A stretch of 64,000 nt of DNA from Pseudomonas viridiflava (GCF_900590755.1 NZ_UUOC01000052.1:62001-126000); one strand, 5' to 3'. Shown: positions 1-9,241, numbered from the stretch's first letter. Notes: generated from the letters alone by a model not told the origin. Numbers and translations: made by a program.

Positions 1-585
1 TTGGGCTGCAATTTCTTCCCGGACTGGATCAGCCAGTTCTCGTCCGTTGAAAACCCATTGTTCAGCCGCATCGATACCGGCTACCGCAGTACCGATGATT
101 ACTACATGGCGCTGATGTCGGGGCGCTGCGATTTCATCCTTTTCTACAGCGATGCGCAGACCGAGCCGTATTCGCGGCAAAGCGAGTTCGAAGTGTTATC
201 GCTGGGTCATGACGAACTGTACTGGGTGGCGACGCCTGAGCTGGCGGCGCGTTGCGCGGATCCTGAGGTGCCGATCCCGTGGCTGACTTACGCCCGCAGC
301 GCGCAGTTGCATGACCTGTCACGCAAACAGGTCAAACGCCACCCCGAGCCGCATCGCTTGCGCCGGGTGTTTGAGGCCACCGTCTCCGAAGCCCTGAAAC
401 CCATGGCCGCCGCGGGACACGGCGTCGCCTGCATGCCCCACACCATGGTGGCTTCGATGATCGAGCGCGGGGAGTTGGTGCGTTTGTATCCGGGTATGGA
501 ATCCGATCACCTGGAAGTCATCCTCGTGCGCTGGCGCGGCAACCGTAACCCCGAGGCTGAAGCGTTCTGGAAGAAGATTTCCTGA
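1..585 (+). CDS. LysR-family transcriptional regulator, C-terminal part (partial)
   Basis: The frame is open from base 1 and ends at 585, giving 194 residues that lack any winged helix-turn-helix, so the gene starts upstream of the window. The fold pattern is that of the LysR effector-binding domain: a DFILFY strand near residue 46, a VLSLGHDELYWVA strand about 70-82 and the late GHGVACMP element near 138 where LysR proteins switch lobes. The effector is not readable. It converges on the bestrophin gene across a REP pair. The family call is firm; the regulon is unknown. Confidence 0.85.
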   Translation: MGCNFFPDWISQFSSVENPLFSRIDTGYRSTDDYYMALMSGRCDFILFYSDAQTEPYSRQSEFEVLSLGHDELYWVATPELAARCADPEVPIPWLTYARSAQLHDLSRKQVKRHPEPHRLRRVFEATVSEALKPMAAAGHGVACMPHTMVASMIERGELVRLYPGMESDHLEVILVRWRGNRNPEAEAFWKKIS

Positions 586-609
586 TTGCTCCCGAAGATT
601 GCGGCTTCC

Positions 610-702
610 CCTGTGGGAGCGGTGCTTGCCCGCGATAAAGGCGACGCGGTGTATCTGATAAATCGCAGCGTCTATATCGCGGGCAAGCACCGCTCCCACA
701 GG
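610..702. repeat. REP pair (REPIN), TTGCCCGCGA type
   Basis: Two inverted arms of about 28 bases beginning CCTGTGGGAGCGGTGCTTGC face each other across about 40 unrelated bases between two convergent genes. This is the standard Pseudomonas paired-REP layout. It can form a long hairpin at the 3' ends of both transcripts. No RAYT transposase is present in the window. Confidence 0.85.
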
Positions 703-728
703 CACAGCGTTTCAATTCAAGCAGTTGA

Positions 729-1613
729 TCAGACGGTACTTTCCACCCGCGCATCCCGAAGCATCGAATCCAGGTTGCGCTCGATGTTGTCGCACAGCGC
801 GGTCATCTGAATTTCGTGTTCGCTGGCGCTGAACGGGCTTTGCAGGTCGGTGCCGATTTTCTCGATGGCCAGTAGCATGAAACCTACCACCGTCGAAGCC
901 AGCGGCGTGTACCAACCCAATGTGTCGACCAGACCAATCGGCACGATGATGCAGAACAGGCTGATGAACAGTCGCGGGAACGCCACATACGGGTAAGGCA
1001 GCGGCGTGTTGGCGATACGCTCCATGCCGCCCTGGCAGTTGGAGATTTCCACCAGCGTCGATTCGATGCGCGCCAGTCGGATGCTGTCCAGGCGACCGGC
1101 TTCGTATTCCTTGGCCAGCAAAGCAGCCGAGGCGTTGAGCACGTCGTTGGGGAAATTGTTGGTGTCGTGCCTGCGGGAATATTCCTCACGGGTGATCAGC
1201 ATCTGCACGTCTTCGCTGCAGGATTTACCCTTCAAGTGTGCCGACAGACATTTCACATAGGCCACATGCCTTTTGAGCAGGATGGCTTTGACCGGGTTGA
1301 TGTCGCCGTCGTCCTCGATCAGGGTCAGCACCTGGCGGGCGAAGCTGCGGGAATTGTTGACCAGCGCGCCCCATAGCGTGCGCGCTTCCCACCAACGGTT
1401 GTAGGCACTGGAATTACGGAAACTGGTCAGCACCACCAGCGCAGAACCAAGCAAGGTCAGCGGCATGGACGGCAGGCTGATCTTGCGATCCAGAAACAGC
1501 ATGAAGTCTGCGGTGACGATGATGTCCCAGATCAGCAGCCAGAACAGCGACCAGCCCACATAACCCACGGTTTTGATTAGAAATCGGTACTTCTCGATGA
1601 TGACTTGTTTCAC
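729..1613 (-). CDS. Bestrophin-family inner-membrane channel (UPF0187)
   Basis: A 294-residue membrane protein matching bacterial bestrophins in length and layout. The N-terminal hydrophobic segments are followed by the family's RNSSAYNRWWEAR-type stretch near residues 66-78, an amphipathic middle, and a second hydrophobic block containing PIGLVDTLGWYTPL near 226-239. Bacterial bestrophins form pentameric ion channels; selectivity differs between homologues and cannot be read here. The start is GTG at 1613, preceded by GAGG at a suitable distance. It is transcribed alone and convergent with the LysR gene. Confidence 0.85.
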   Translation of the reverse strand: MKQVIIEKYRFLIKTVGYVGWSLFWLLIWDIIVTADFMLFLDRKISLPSMPLTLLGSALVVLTSFRNSSAYNRWWEARTLWGALVNNSRSFARQVLTLIEDDGDINPVKAILLKRHVAYVKCLSAHLKGKSCSEDVQMLITREEYSRRHDTNNFPNDVLNASAALLAKEYEAGRLDSIRLARIESTLVEISNCQGGMERIANTPLPYPYVAFPRLFISLFCIIVPIGLVDTLGWYTPLASTVVGFMLLAIEKIGTDLQSPFSASEHEIQMTALCDNIERNLDSMLRDARVESTV

Positions 1614-1855
1614 GGGATTACCTCGGGGCTACTGCGTAGTGCACGCCACTCCCCTGCTTCGAATCCCTTTGCCGGATATGGTTCGCCAAGGACCGCATAA
1701 AAGCTGAACCGTTTAAGGTTGAATTAAGCTGCGGTGGAGGTCCCGCAAGGTAATGGCCATCAGACAGCTCAAATCAGGAGGAACAAACCGCCTCCGGCTG
1801 CGCTCCACTCTTCTCTGCCGTTGTGTTCTGCAACACGTCACCGAGGGTTAATTCA

Positions 1856-3931
1856 ATGGGCTCGTCTTTCTCCAGCGAACAACGCACCGCACGCGACCAA
1901 CTTTGCATCAACACCATCCGCACCCTGGCCATGGATGCCGTACAGAAGGCCAACTCCGGCCATCCTGGTACGCCCATGGCCCTGGCGCCCGTGGGCTACA
2001 CCGTCTGGAACCAGTTCCTGCGCTACCACCCACAGCATCCGGACTGGCCGAATCGCGACCGCTTCGTGCTGTCTGTGGGTCATGCGTCGATGTTGCTGTA
2101 CTCGTTGCTGCATCTGTCGGGCGTTGTCGAGATCGATGAGCACGGCAAGCCCTCGGGCAAACCCGCCGTGAGCCTTGAGGACATCAAGCAGTTTCGTCAG
2201 CTTGACTCCAAGACCCCCGGCCACCCGGAATACCGCATGACGACGGGCGTGGAAACCACCACCGGCCCGCTCGGTCAGGGCTGCGCCAATAGTGTCGGCA
2301 TGGCCATGGCCGAACGCTGGCTGGGCGAGCGCTTCAATGCGCCGGACCGCACCCTGTTCGATTACAGCGTTTACGTGCTGTGTGGCGACGGCGACATGAT
2401 GGAAGGCGTGACCAGCGAAGCGGCGTCCATGGCCGGGCATTTGAAGCTCGCCAACCTGTGCTGGATCTACGACAACAACACCATCAGCATCGAAGGCCAC
2501 ACGGAGCTGGCGTTCAGCGAAGATGTGCAGACCCGTTTCGAAGGCTATGGCTGGAACACGCTGCACGTAGCGGACGCCAACGATACCGAAGCGCTGGCCC
2601 GGGCCCTTGAAGTATTCAAACGCACCAATGATGCACCGACGCTGATCGTGGTCGACAGCGTGATCGGCTATGGCTCGCCCCATAAACACAACACCGCCGC
2701 GGCCCATGGCGAGCCGTTGGGTGAAGACGAAATCAAGCTGACCAAGAAGGCTTATGGCTGGGATGAAAACTCCAGCTTTCTGGTGCCTGACGACGTCCGA
2801 ACCTGGCTGCACGATGCCTTGATCGAGCGTAATGCCAGCGACTATGAAACCTGGCAGGCCGCGCTCAGTAAACTTGAAGATCAACAGCCAGACCTGGCCG
2901 ACCAGCTGCAACGCATGCGCGCCGGGGAAATGCCCGAGCAGTGGCAGGACGATCTTGAAACCTTCGAGACCGACGCCAAAGGCATCGCCTCCCGCGCGTC
3001 TGGCGGCAAGGTGCTGAACGCCTTCGCGGCGAAAATCCCGTGGTTGCTGGGCGGCTCGGCGGACTTGTCGCCCTCGACCAAAACCAACCTGACTTTCGAC
3101 GGAGCGGGCAGCTTTTCGGCGAACAACTACAGCGGACGCAATCTGCATTTCGGCATTCGCGAACATGCCATGGGCTCGATCGCCAATGGCATGGCGCTGT
3201 CTTATGTGCGGCCCTACACCTCGACTTTCCTGGTGTTCAGCGACTACATGAAGCCGCCGATTCGCCTGGCGTCGATCATGGAGCTGCCGGTGATTTTCGT
3301 CTTTACCCACGACTCCATCGGCGTTGGCGAAGATGGCCCGACTCACCAGCCCATCGAGCAACTGACCCAACTGCGCGCCACGCCGGGCTTGCTGACGTTG
3401 CGCCCAGGCGATGCCAACGAAACGGCCCAGGCGTGGAAAATCGCCCTGGCGCAGACCAGTCGACCCTCTTGCATCGTGCTGTCTCGCCAACCGCTGCCGA
3501 CTTTGGATCGCACGCACTATTCATCCGCCGAAGGTTTGGCAAAAGGCGCTTATGTGCTGGCAGATGCCAAAGACGGCGAGCCCGAGGTGATCTTGATTGC
3601 GACGGGCAGCGAAGTCGGTCTGGTGGTAGAGGCGTTTGAGCAACTGAAGGCCCAAGGCGTAGCCGCTCGCGTGGTGTCGATGCCGAGTTGGGAGTTGTTC
3701 GAGGATCAGGATCAGGCTTATCGCAACAGCGTGTTCCCGCCAGCGGTTACGGCGAGGGTCGCCGTGGAACAAGCCGGGCCATTGGGCTGGGATCGTTATG
3801 TGGGCAATACCGGCGCCAAGGTCATGATGACCACTTTCGGCGCCTCGGCCCCCATAGATAAGCTACAGGCCAAGTTCGGGTTTACGGTGGAGAACATCGT
3901 CAAACTGGCGAAGGAGCAGATGGGTAAATAA
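1856..3931 (+). CDS. tkt: Transketolase
   Basis: A 691-residue thiamine-diphosphate enzyme that moves two-carbon ketol units between sugar phosphates in the pentose phosphate pathway. Visible signatures are SGHPGTP (about 34-40, substrate-binding His), the TPP/Mg motif GDGDMMEG at about 177-184, the pyrimidine-domain stretch GIREHAMG in the middle, and the DSIGVGEDGPTHQP loop. The frame is open 11 codons further upstream, but ATG 1856 begins the family-typical sequence and is chosen. Length is normal for a full transketolase. It stands alone with no pentose-phosphate partner adjacent; another transketolase may exist elsewhere in the genome. Confidence 0.95.
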   Translation: MGSSFSSEQRTARDQLCINTIRTLAMDAVQKANSGHPGTPMALAPVGYTVWNQFLRYHPQHPDWPNRDRFVLSVGHASMLLYSLLHLSGVVEIDEHGKPSGKPAVSLEDIKQFRQLDSKTPGHPEYRMTTGVETTTGPLGQGCANSVGMAMAERWLGERFNAPDRTLFDYSVYVLCGDGDMMEGVTSEAASMAGHLKLANLCWIYDNNTISIEGHTELAFSEDVQTRFEGYGWNTLHVADANDTEALARALEVFKRTNDAPTLIVVDSVIGYGSPHKHNTAAAHGEPLGEDEIKLTKKAYGWDENSSFLVPDDVRTWLHDALIERNASDYETWQAALSKLEDQQPDLADQLQRMRAGEMPEQWQDDLETFETDAKGIASRASGGKVLNAFAAKIPWLLGGSADLSPSTKTNLTFDGAGSFSANNYSGRNLHFGIREHAMGSIANGMALSYVRPYTSTFLVFSDYMKPPIRLASIMELPVIFVFTHDSIGVGEDGPTHQPIEQLTQLRATPGLLTLRPGDANETAQAWKIALAQTSRPSCIVLSRQPLPTLDRTHYSSAEGLAKGAYVLADAKDGEPEVILIATGSEVGLVVEAFEQLKAQGVAARVVSMPSWELFEDQDQAYRNSVFPPAVTARVAVEQAGPLGWDRYVGNTGAKVMMTTFGASAPIDKLQAKFGFTVENIVKLAKEQMGK

Positions 3932-3940
3932 CACCTCCCT

Positions 3941-4030
3941 GTGGGACCGGCTTTAGCCGGGAAGAGGCCAGTACACACGGCGCATCTGCATGGCCAGTCA
4001 TGCAGCCTTCCCGGCTAAAGCCGGTCCCAC
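3941..4030. repeat. REP pair, GGCTTTAGCC type
   Basis: Left arm GTGGGACCGGCTTTAGCCGG and its reverse complement frame a short non-repeated core. It lies between the convergent ends of transketolase and the YeeE/YedE gene. The same arm recurs near 20.9, 25.1, 43.9, 47.9 and 57.3 kb. Confidence 0.85.
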
Positions 4031-4044
4031 TGGGTTCTGTTACA

Positions 4045-5256
4045 TCAGCACCCGCTCAACCCAACCTGCGGTTTCTCACCCACAAAGAAGAACGGCCGAA
4101 ACTTCACGCCCACCACGTTGCCGATATAGGCCGCCACCAGCCACAACCAGCCATGCAGGCTGCCGGAAGCGATGCCGCTGAAGTACGCGCCGATATTGCA
4201 GCCGTACGCCAGACGCGAGCCATAACCCAACAGCAAACCACCGATCACCGCTGCCACGATGGAGCGAGCCGGGATTTTCAGGTTGGGAGCGAAACGTCCT
4301 GCAAGGCCGGCGGCCAGTAGCGCACCCAGCATGATGCCAATGTCCATCACGCTGGTGATGTCTTCCCAGACCGGAGCGGCCAGTGCCTTGGCATTCGCTG
4401 GCATCTGCCAGAACGCCCAGCTGCCCACGTCAACACCCAGAGCGCCTGCAACCTTCGCGCCCCACAAAGCGAACGCTGAAGTGATGCCCCATGGACGACC
4501 CGCCAAAGCCAGAGTCGCGTAGTTGAGCAAGGCCAGACCAATCGCGCCCCAGACCAGAGGCCACGGGCCCTGCAGGAAGCGGCGCAAACCTACATGCTCG
4601 CTGGTCACTGCGGCTTCCAGTTGGCCATGGCGACGTTTTTCCAGACGCACTGTCACGAAGGCGATTAATGCGAATACGGTAAGGCTGAGAATCAACGCGG
4701 GTATCACGCCGAAGCTTTTTACGATCGAGGTCGCCGGGAACGACGGCAGCGCAAACCACCAGTCCACGTGATGAGTCGCGATCAGCGAACCGAGGATGAA
4801 GAACAGTAAGGTCACCAGCATTCGCGCGTTACCGCCGCCCGCCGTGAACAGCGTGCCCGACGCACAACCGCCACCCAGTTGCATGCCGATGCCGAAGATA
4901 AACGCACCGAACACAACGGACACGCCTGCTGGCGCCACCAGACCATTCACCGGCTGGCCGAACAACGTACCCGCCCCAAGCGCCGGGAAGAACAGAACTA
5001 CAGCGATTGCCAGCATCACCATCTGCGCCCGCAGCCCTGCGCCACGGCGCTCACGAATAAACACGCGCCAGGCCGAAGTAAAGCCGAAAGCGGCGTGATA
5101 AAGCGTCAAACCCAGCGCCGCGCCGACGATCAGCAACAACACCTGACGCACGCCCACGCTGCTCAGCAAGAACATCGCAATGAACAGCAAAATAAAAACA
5201 GCAATCAGCGGCGCACCGGGCTTGCGAGCCGGTGCTGCAGCAAGAGAAGTACTCAT
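4045..5256 (-). CDS. YeeE/YedE family sulfur-compound (thiosulfate-type) transporter
   Basis: A 403-residue polytopic inner-membrane protein made of two homologous halves. The first half has the GGGCASGTLFTAGGGN signature and the second AYGCNIGAYFSGIASGS, each with the cysteine that in TsuA-type YeeE proteins relays thiosulfate through the channel. The length equals the fused two-domain form, so no separate partner half is needed. No sulfur-metabolism gene is adjacent, so the substrate is inferred from the family only. The start ATG at 5256 gives a short cytoplasmic leader before the first membrane segment. Confidence 0.88.
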   Translation of the reverse strand: MSTSLAAAPARKPGAPLIAVFILLFIAMFLLSSVGVRQVLLLIVGAALGLTLYHAAFGFTSAWRVFIRERRGAGLRAQMVMLAIAVVLFFPALGAGTLFGQPVNGLVAPAGVSVVFGAFIFGIGMQLGGGCASGTLFTAGGGNARMLVTLLFFILGSLIATHHVDWWFALPSFPATSIVKSFGVIPALILSLTVFALIAFVTVRLEKRRHGQLEAAVTSEHVGLRRFLQGPWPLVWGAIGLALLNYATLALAGRPWGITSAFALWGAKVAGALGVDVGSWAFWQMPANAKALAAPVWEDITSVMDIGIMLGALLAAGLAGRFAPNLKIPARSIVAAVIGGLLLGYGSRLAYGCNIGAYFSGIASGSLHGWLWLVAAYIGNVVGVKFRPFFFVGEKPQVGLSGC

Positions 5257-5340
5257 GGGAGGTCTCGGTTGAAAGGTTAATGGCGGCGAGTATATCGCGT
5301 TAGGCCATACCGCTGACCTTGGAGCTGACCGAGGTTACGA

Positions 5341-5400
5341 GGGCTGCGAAGGCGGTTTACCTGACACCCCGCGATTCGCAGCCTTCGGCAGCTCCTACAG
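5341..5400. repeat. REP pair, GCCGAAGGCTGCGA type (left arm truncated)
   Basis: The right arm TCGCAGCCTTCGGCAGCTCC is complete. The left arm keeps only its inner GGGCTGCGAAGG part. It is directly followed by a second, different REP pair, so two families sit in tandem in this 286-base gap upstream of the YeeE gene. Confidence 0.7.
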
Positions 5401-5431
5401 AACTGAGGTGTTTCTGAAGGAACACAGAATC

Positions 5432-5520
5432 GGTAGGGGCCAACTTGTTGGCGAGGCGGTTTAACAGGCGGCATCCATCTGTTGCCCGCACTGACGTCTC
5501 GCCAACAAGTTGGCTCCTAC
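5432..5520. repeat. REP pair, GCCAACTTGTTGGC type
   Basis: Inverted arms each contain the internal palindrome GCCAACTTGTTGGC followed by GAGGCG-like or GAGACG-like bases. Here both arms carry the GCCAA/TTGGC version, whereas copies near 53.7 and 60.5 kb carry a GCGAA/TTCGC version in the left arm. Confidence 0.8.
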
Positions 5521-5542
5521 AGGGATAGTGGTGTGCCACAGA

Positions 5543-7091
5543 TCAATCCCGCCAAACCGCCTTCAACCTCTCAAGCGCCGCAACGATATCCCCCTCCGGC
5601 ACCGCCGCAAATCCCAGCACCAGCCCCGCCCGTTTATCCACCGGTTCGCTCGACTCCGGCAGCCAATAACTGCTCAACGGGGCGATTTCAACGCCGACGC
5701 TTGCAGCCTTGTCGACGAGTTCCTTTTCCCGCGCCACGCTGTCTACCTTCACCGCCACATGCAGCCCCGCGACCACTTTGGGCATAGCGGAGCAACCGCG
5801 AATGTCATCGGGCCAGTGGGCCAGTAAAGCGTTGCGACGATTCAAAGCAGCGCGGCGCATACGGCGGATATGGCGCTGGAAATGACCTGCGGCGATGAAT
5901 TCGGCCATTACCGCCTGAGCACTGATCTCCGAATGGCGCATGTCCACGGCGCGGCGCTGGCTGAAGGGCTCGACCAACTCGACCGGCAACACCAGATAGC
6001 CCAGACGCAACCCCGGATAAGCAATCTTGCCGAAGGTCCCGACATACAAAACCCGCCCTGCCCGATCCAGCGCCGCGAGAGGAGCCAAAGGCGCGCCGCT
6101 GTAACGGTATTCCCCGTCGTAGTCATCTTCGACGATCCAGCCTTGAGTCTTCTGCGCCCAGGCGAGCAGTTCGAGGCGGCGCGCCAGACTCATGACCACC
6201 CCCATCGGGTATTGATGGGACGGCGTGACGTAAGCCAGCTTGCAGTCACTTTGCGCAACCGCTGCGACGCGCATGCCCTCTTCGTCCACAGCCATGCCCT
6301 GCAACCTGGCGCCAGCCACCGCGAACGCATGACCCGCCGCCCGATAGCCTGGGTTTTCAATCGCCACGGCATCGCCAGGCTCAAGCAGCAGCTGTGCACA
6401 AAGGCTTATGGCTTGCTGTGCGCCACTGGTGATTACTATTTGCTCAGCACCACAGTGCAAACCTCGTGATGTGCGCAGGTAAAACCGCAATGAGCTCACG
6501 CAGTCGTCTGTAGCCTGCGGCCTCGCCGTAACCCAACAACGCCAGATCAGGTTTGCGCCAAAAAGCCGCATAAAGCTTGCCCCAAACATCAAACGGGAAT
6601 AAATCAAAAGCCGGAACCCCCACCCGAAATGCACGGGGCGCGCTGGATGAAGGCGGGCTCAGATGATGTTGTTTGAGTCGCTCGATGGCTGAGCTGTGGA
6701 TAACTTCGCCACCTGAAAAACCAGCGGATTCAGAGAGTTTTGTGGATAAACCTGTGAGTAAGCTTGTTGATAAGCCTGTGGACACTTTTGTGGATAATTT
6801 TTTAGCAGGTGGTGCTTGCCCGGCCAACTGCGCCACGTAAGTACCGTCACCGATGCGCCCCTCCGTGAAGCCTTCAGCGTAGAGCTGGTCGTAGGCACGC
6901 ATTACGCTGTTGCGGGAAATGCCCAGCGACGCAGCCAGATCGCGGCTGGCAGGCAATCGCGTGCCGCTACTGACGCGTCCGTCGAGTATCCGCACTCGCA
7001 AGGCTTGATACAGCTGACGGCTCAAACCCTGACGGCGGTCCAGTTCGATACCGGCCAGGTTGAACGGGAAAGACGGTGGTTGCTCGGACAT
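5543..7091 (-). pseudogene. MocR-type GntR/aminotransferase regulator, frameshifted
   Basis: MocR proteins fuse a GntR winged helix to an inactive fold-type I aminotransferase that binds PLP. The N-terminal piece (7091 down to about 6480) has the GntR helix-turn-helix (LAASLGISRNSVMRAYDQL about 52-70) and runs to YGEAAGYRRLRELIA; the expected continuation YLRTSRGLHC lies in the next frame and runs to 5543. A single extra base in the AAAA run at 6481-6484 explains the break: 1549 nt is 516 codons plus one. The PLP-lysine region GTFGKIAYPGLRLGY is intact, so the gene is recently broken or the base is a sequencing error. The interdomain linker is an STKL-like repeat. It is divergent from the PaiB-like gene, its likely target. 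Confidence 0.85.
6741..6800. repeat. Five tandem 12-bp repeats based on TGTGGATAA
   Basis: Units start at 6741, 6753, 6765, 6777 and 6789: TGTGGATAAACC, TGTGAGTAAGCT, TGTTGATAAGCC, TGTGGACACTTT, TGTGGATAATTT. The first and last contain an exact DnaA-box 9-mer (TTATCCACA on the other strand), and a further exact copy lies at 6695. On the coding strand they encode a four-residue LST/VST repeat in the MocR linker. Whether DnaA binds is untested. Confidence 0.85.
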
Positions 7092-7179
7092 GCATTGGCC
7101 CTATCAAATTGACCGTTAATGGCTCTTACAACAAACCAATAGGCTGCCTAGGATTCATCCCGTCGCCAAGGAGAATTTT

Positions 7180-7803
7180 ATGTACACGCCCGCCGCTTTC
7201 AGAGATGACGATACCCACAGCCTGCACCGACTGATGGAAGATACCCGCCTGGCGATCCTGATCACTCATGATGAAAACGGCATGCAGGCCAGTCATTTGC
7301 CGCTCCTGCTGCGCAGCGATCAAGGCGCGACTGGCACGCTGTACGGCCACCTCGCCCGAGCCAACCCTCAGTGGCGCGCGTTGCAGGCTGGCGCGCAGGT
7401 GATGGTTATTTTTCCCGGCGCAGATGCTTATGTCAGCCCGGCGTTATATCCGGCCAAGGCCGAGCACGGCAAGGTCGTGCCTACCTGGAATTATCTGGCG
7501 GTGCATGCTTACGGCACCGCCGAAGTGTTCAGTGATGCGCAGCGGCTATTGGAAGTGGTCAGCGGTCTGACCAACAAACATGAAGCAAACCGCGCCACCC
7601 CGTGGGCCGTCGCCGACGCGCCTGCTGATTACATCGACAAAATGTTAGGCGCCATCGTCGGCTTTGCACTGCCCATCGAGCGTCTTGAAGGCAAGCGCAA
7701 ACTCAGCCAGAACCGCTCGGCCGAAGACATCAATGGCGTACGTGAGGGGCTTTCAGCCAGCAGCGACGCCAAGGATCGAGAGCTGGCGCAGTTGATGGGG
7801 TGA
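7180..7803 (+). CDS. PaiB-like FMN-binding negative transcriptional regulator family protein
   Basis: A 207-residue protein of the PaiB/FMN-binding family, a split beta-barrel related to pyridoxamine 5'-phosphate oxidases. The opening MYTPAAFRDDD, the middle PTWNYLAVHAYG (about 108-119) and the later KLSQNRS (about 182-188) are family hallmarks. AAGGAG stands 7 bases before ATG 7180. Bacillus PaiB was named as a repressor, but flavin-dependent oxidoreductase or detoxifying roles are equally likely. The divergent MocR regulator suggests PLP-linked control of this gene from the 88-bp shared promoter region. If that regulator is truly broken, expression may be altered. Confidence 0.85.
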   Translation: MYTPAAFRDDDTHSLHRLMEDTRLAILITHDENGMQASHLPLLLRSDQGATGTLYGHLARANPQWRALQAGAQVMVIFPGADAYVSPALYPAKAEHGKVVPTWNYLAVHAYGTAEVFSDAQRLLEVVSGLTNKHEANRATPWAVADAPADYIDKMLGAIVGFALPIERLEGKRKLSQNRSAEDINGVREGLSASSDAKDRELAQLMG

Positions 7804-7828
7804 AAAAAAGTTGCTGCAAACACGCCCC

Positions 7829-7919
7829 CTGTAGGAGTGAGCTTGCTCGCGATGCGGTATGTCTGCCAATAAATTATCGACTGACCTAACGCTATCGCGA
7901 GCAAGCTCACTCCTACAGG
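7829..7919. repeat. REP pair, GAGCTTGCTCGCGAT type
   Basis: Arms CCTGTAGGAGTGAGCTTGCT and its complement enclose a short core between the PaiB-like gene and the first acetyltransferase. The same family occurs near 27.8 and 29.4 kb. Confidence 0.85.
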
Positions 7920-7958
7920 AACGTATTCCAACTCAACCGTTGTTGTTCGGAGACCACT

Positions 7959-8405
7959 GTGACCACCATCCAGATCCGCCCCGTCACCCAACAGGATCAC
8001 GCCGCATGGCTGCCGCTTTGGCAGGCCTACCTGACGTTTTACAACACAGTGCTCCCCGACGAGGTGAGCGCCAGCACCTGGCAGCGTTTTCTCGACCCGG
8101 CCGAGCCGACCAATGCAGCGCTGGCCTGGCAGGATGGCAAGGCGGTGGGCATGGTGCATTTCATCTATCACCGCTCGAACTGGAGCATCGCCAACGCCTG
8201 TTATCTACAGGACTTGCTGGTCACTCCCGAGCAGCGCGGCACCGGCGTCGGGCGGCTGTTGATCGAGCACGTTTACACCACCGCCAAGGCCAACAACTGT
8301 GACAAGGTGCACTGGCTGACCCACGAAACCAACGCCACGGCGATCCAGCTGTACGAGCGCATCGCTGAACGGCCGGGCTACATTCAATTTCGCAAGATGA
8401 TTTAG
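7959..8405 (+). CDS. GNAT-family N-acetyltransferase
   Basis: A 148-residue single-domain GNAT acetyl-CoA-dependent acyltransferase. The acetyl-CoA loop is LLVTPEQRGTGVGRLLIE (motif A, about residues 87-104, R/Q-x-x-G-x-G/A form), preceded by a strand with YLQDLLV, and followed by WLTHETNATAIQLYE. The start is GTG 7959 with CGGAG six bases upstream, which fits better than any ATG. The small-molecule substrate is not predictable. It is 11 bp from a second, unrelated-length GNAT gene and is probably co-transcribed with it. Confidence 0.88.
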   Translation: MTTIQIRPVTQQDHAAWLPLWQAYLTFYNTVLPDEVSASTWQRFLDPAEPTNAALAWQDGKAVGMVHFIYHRSNWSIANACYLQDLLVTPEQRGTGVGRLLIEHVYTTAKANNCDKVHWLTHETNATAIQLYERIAERPGYIQFRKMI

Positions 8406-8416
8406 GAACTGAATCC

Positions 8417-9091
8417 ATGTCGACACCTGTTACCGATTGGCAGCCCGCCAGCCTTCCGGATACCCATACTCTCGAAGGCCGGTTCATTCGCCTGGAAAAA
8501 CTCGATGTCGCTCGTCATGGCGATGACTTGTGGGCGGCATTGCAAGGCCCGGGCTCCGACCCCAAGCTTTGGGATTACTTGCCTTACGGACCTTTTACCG
8601 AGCGCGGCGAATTCAACGCCTGGCTAAGCCGCCATGCAGCGGATACCGACCCGTGGTTTTACGCCGTGGTCGACCAGGCAACCGGCGTAGTCGATGGCTG
8701 CCTGAGCCTGATGTCCATCGTCCCAGCCCAGGGCCGTATCGAAATCGGCCACGTCACCTTCGGCGCCGCCATGCAGCGCACGCCCAAGGGCACCGAGGCC
8801 GTCTACTTGCTGGCCAAAGAATCCTTTGCGCTGGGCAATCGCCGTCTTGAGTGGAAATGCAACGGCGACAACGCCCGCTCCAAACGCGCCGCCGACCGCT
8901 TCGGCTTCACCTACGAAGGCACCTTCCGCCAACACATGGTCGTCAAAGGCATGAACCGCAACACCGCCTGGTACTCGATCATCGACAGCGAATGGCCCGA
9001 GCTGCAAAAAGCCTTCGAAGGCTGGCTGGCTGTGGATAACTTCGCGGATGGCCAGCAGATAAAAGGCCTCGAAGCGTTTCGCACCCTGTAG
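8417..9091 (+). CDS. GNAT-family N-acetyltransferase, RimJ/RimL-like
   Basis: A 224-residue acetyltransferase of the RimJ/RimL subgroup. It begins with LEGRFIRLEKLD and has IEIGHVTFGAAMQRTPKGTEA across the acetyl-CoA core and the C-terminal CNGDNARSKRAADRFGF-YEG-RQH-MVVKG pattern typical of the subgroup. Homologues acetylate protein N-termini or small amino compounds. It follows the smaller GNAT gene by 11 bp. Its stop codon TAG is the first three bases of a REP arm (GTAGGAGC), so the extreme C-terminus may have been set by REP insertion. Confidence 0.88.
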   Translation: MSTPVTDWQPASLPDTHTLEGRFIRLEKLDVARHGDDLWAALQGPGSDPKLWDYLPYGPFTERGEFNAWLSRHAADTDPWFYAVVDQATGVVDGCLSLMSIVPAQGRIEIGHVTFGAAMQRTPKGTEAVYLLAKESFALGNRRLEWKCNGDNARSKRAADRFGFTYEGTFRQHMVVKGMNRNTAWYSIIDSEWPELQKAFEGWLAVDNFADGQQIKGLEAFRTL

Positions 9092-9111
9092 GAGCTGCCG
9101 AAGGCTGCGAA
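9088..9111. repeat. Single REP arm, GCCGAAGGCTGCGA type
   Basis: GTAGGAGCTGCCGAAGGCTGCGAA is present once; the expected inverted partner is degenerate in the following 70 bases. The TAG of the upstream acetyltransferase lies inside the arm. Confidence 0.65.
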
Positions 9112-9224
9112 CCGCGGTGTGCCTGACGCCTCGCCATCGCGGCCTCGCGCTGCCCGTGCCCCCTAAAAACAAACCGTTACATTTCAGATAGTTAAGAATT
9201 TATCGCTTAGACGTATGGTCCGTC

Positions 9225-9241
9225 CATGCCTATCAGGCATG
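9225..9241. promoter_or_regulatory. Perfect inverted repeat upstream of an unknown gene
   Basis: CATGCCTATCAGGCATG is a 7-bp perfect inverted repeat with a 3-base spacer, 40 bp before the ATG of the next gene. Position and symmetry suit a repressor site or a 5'-UTR hairpin. No binding protein can be named. Confidence 0.4.

Noticed and set aside
1853..3517. 554-aa reverse ORF opposite transketolase
   Set aside because: No ribosome site or recognisable domain; the sense strand encodes a complete transketolase, and GC-rich codon bias opens the antisense frame.
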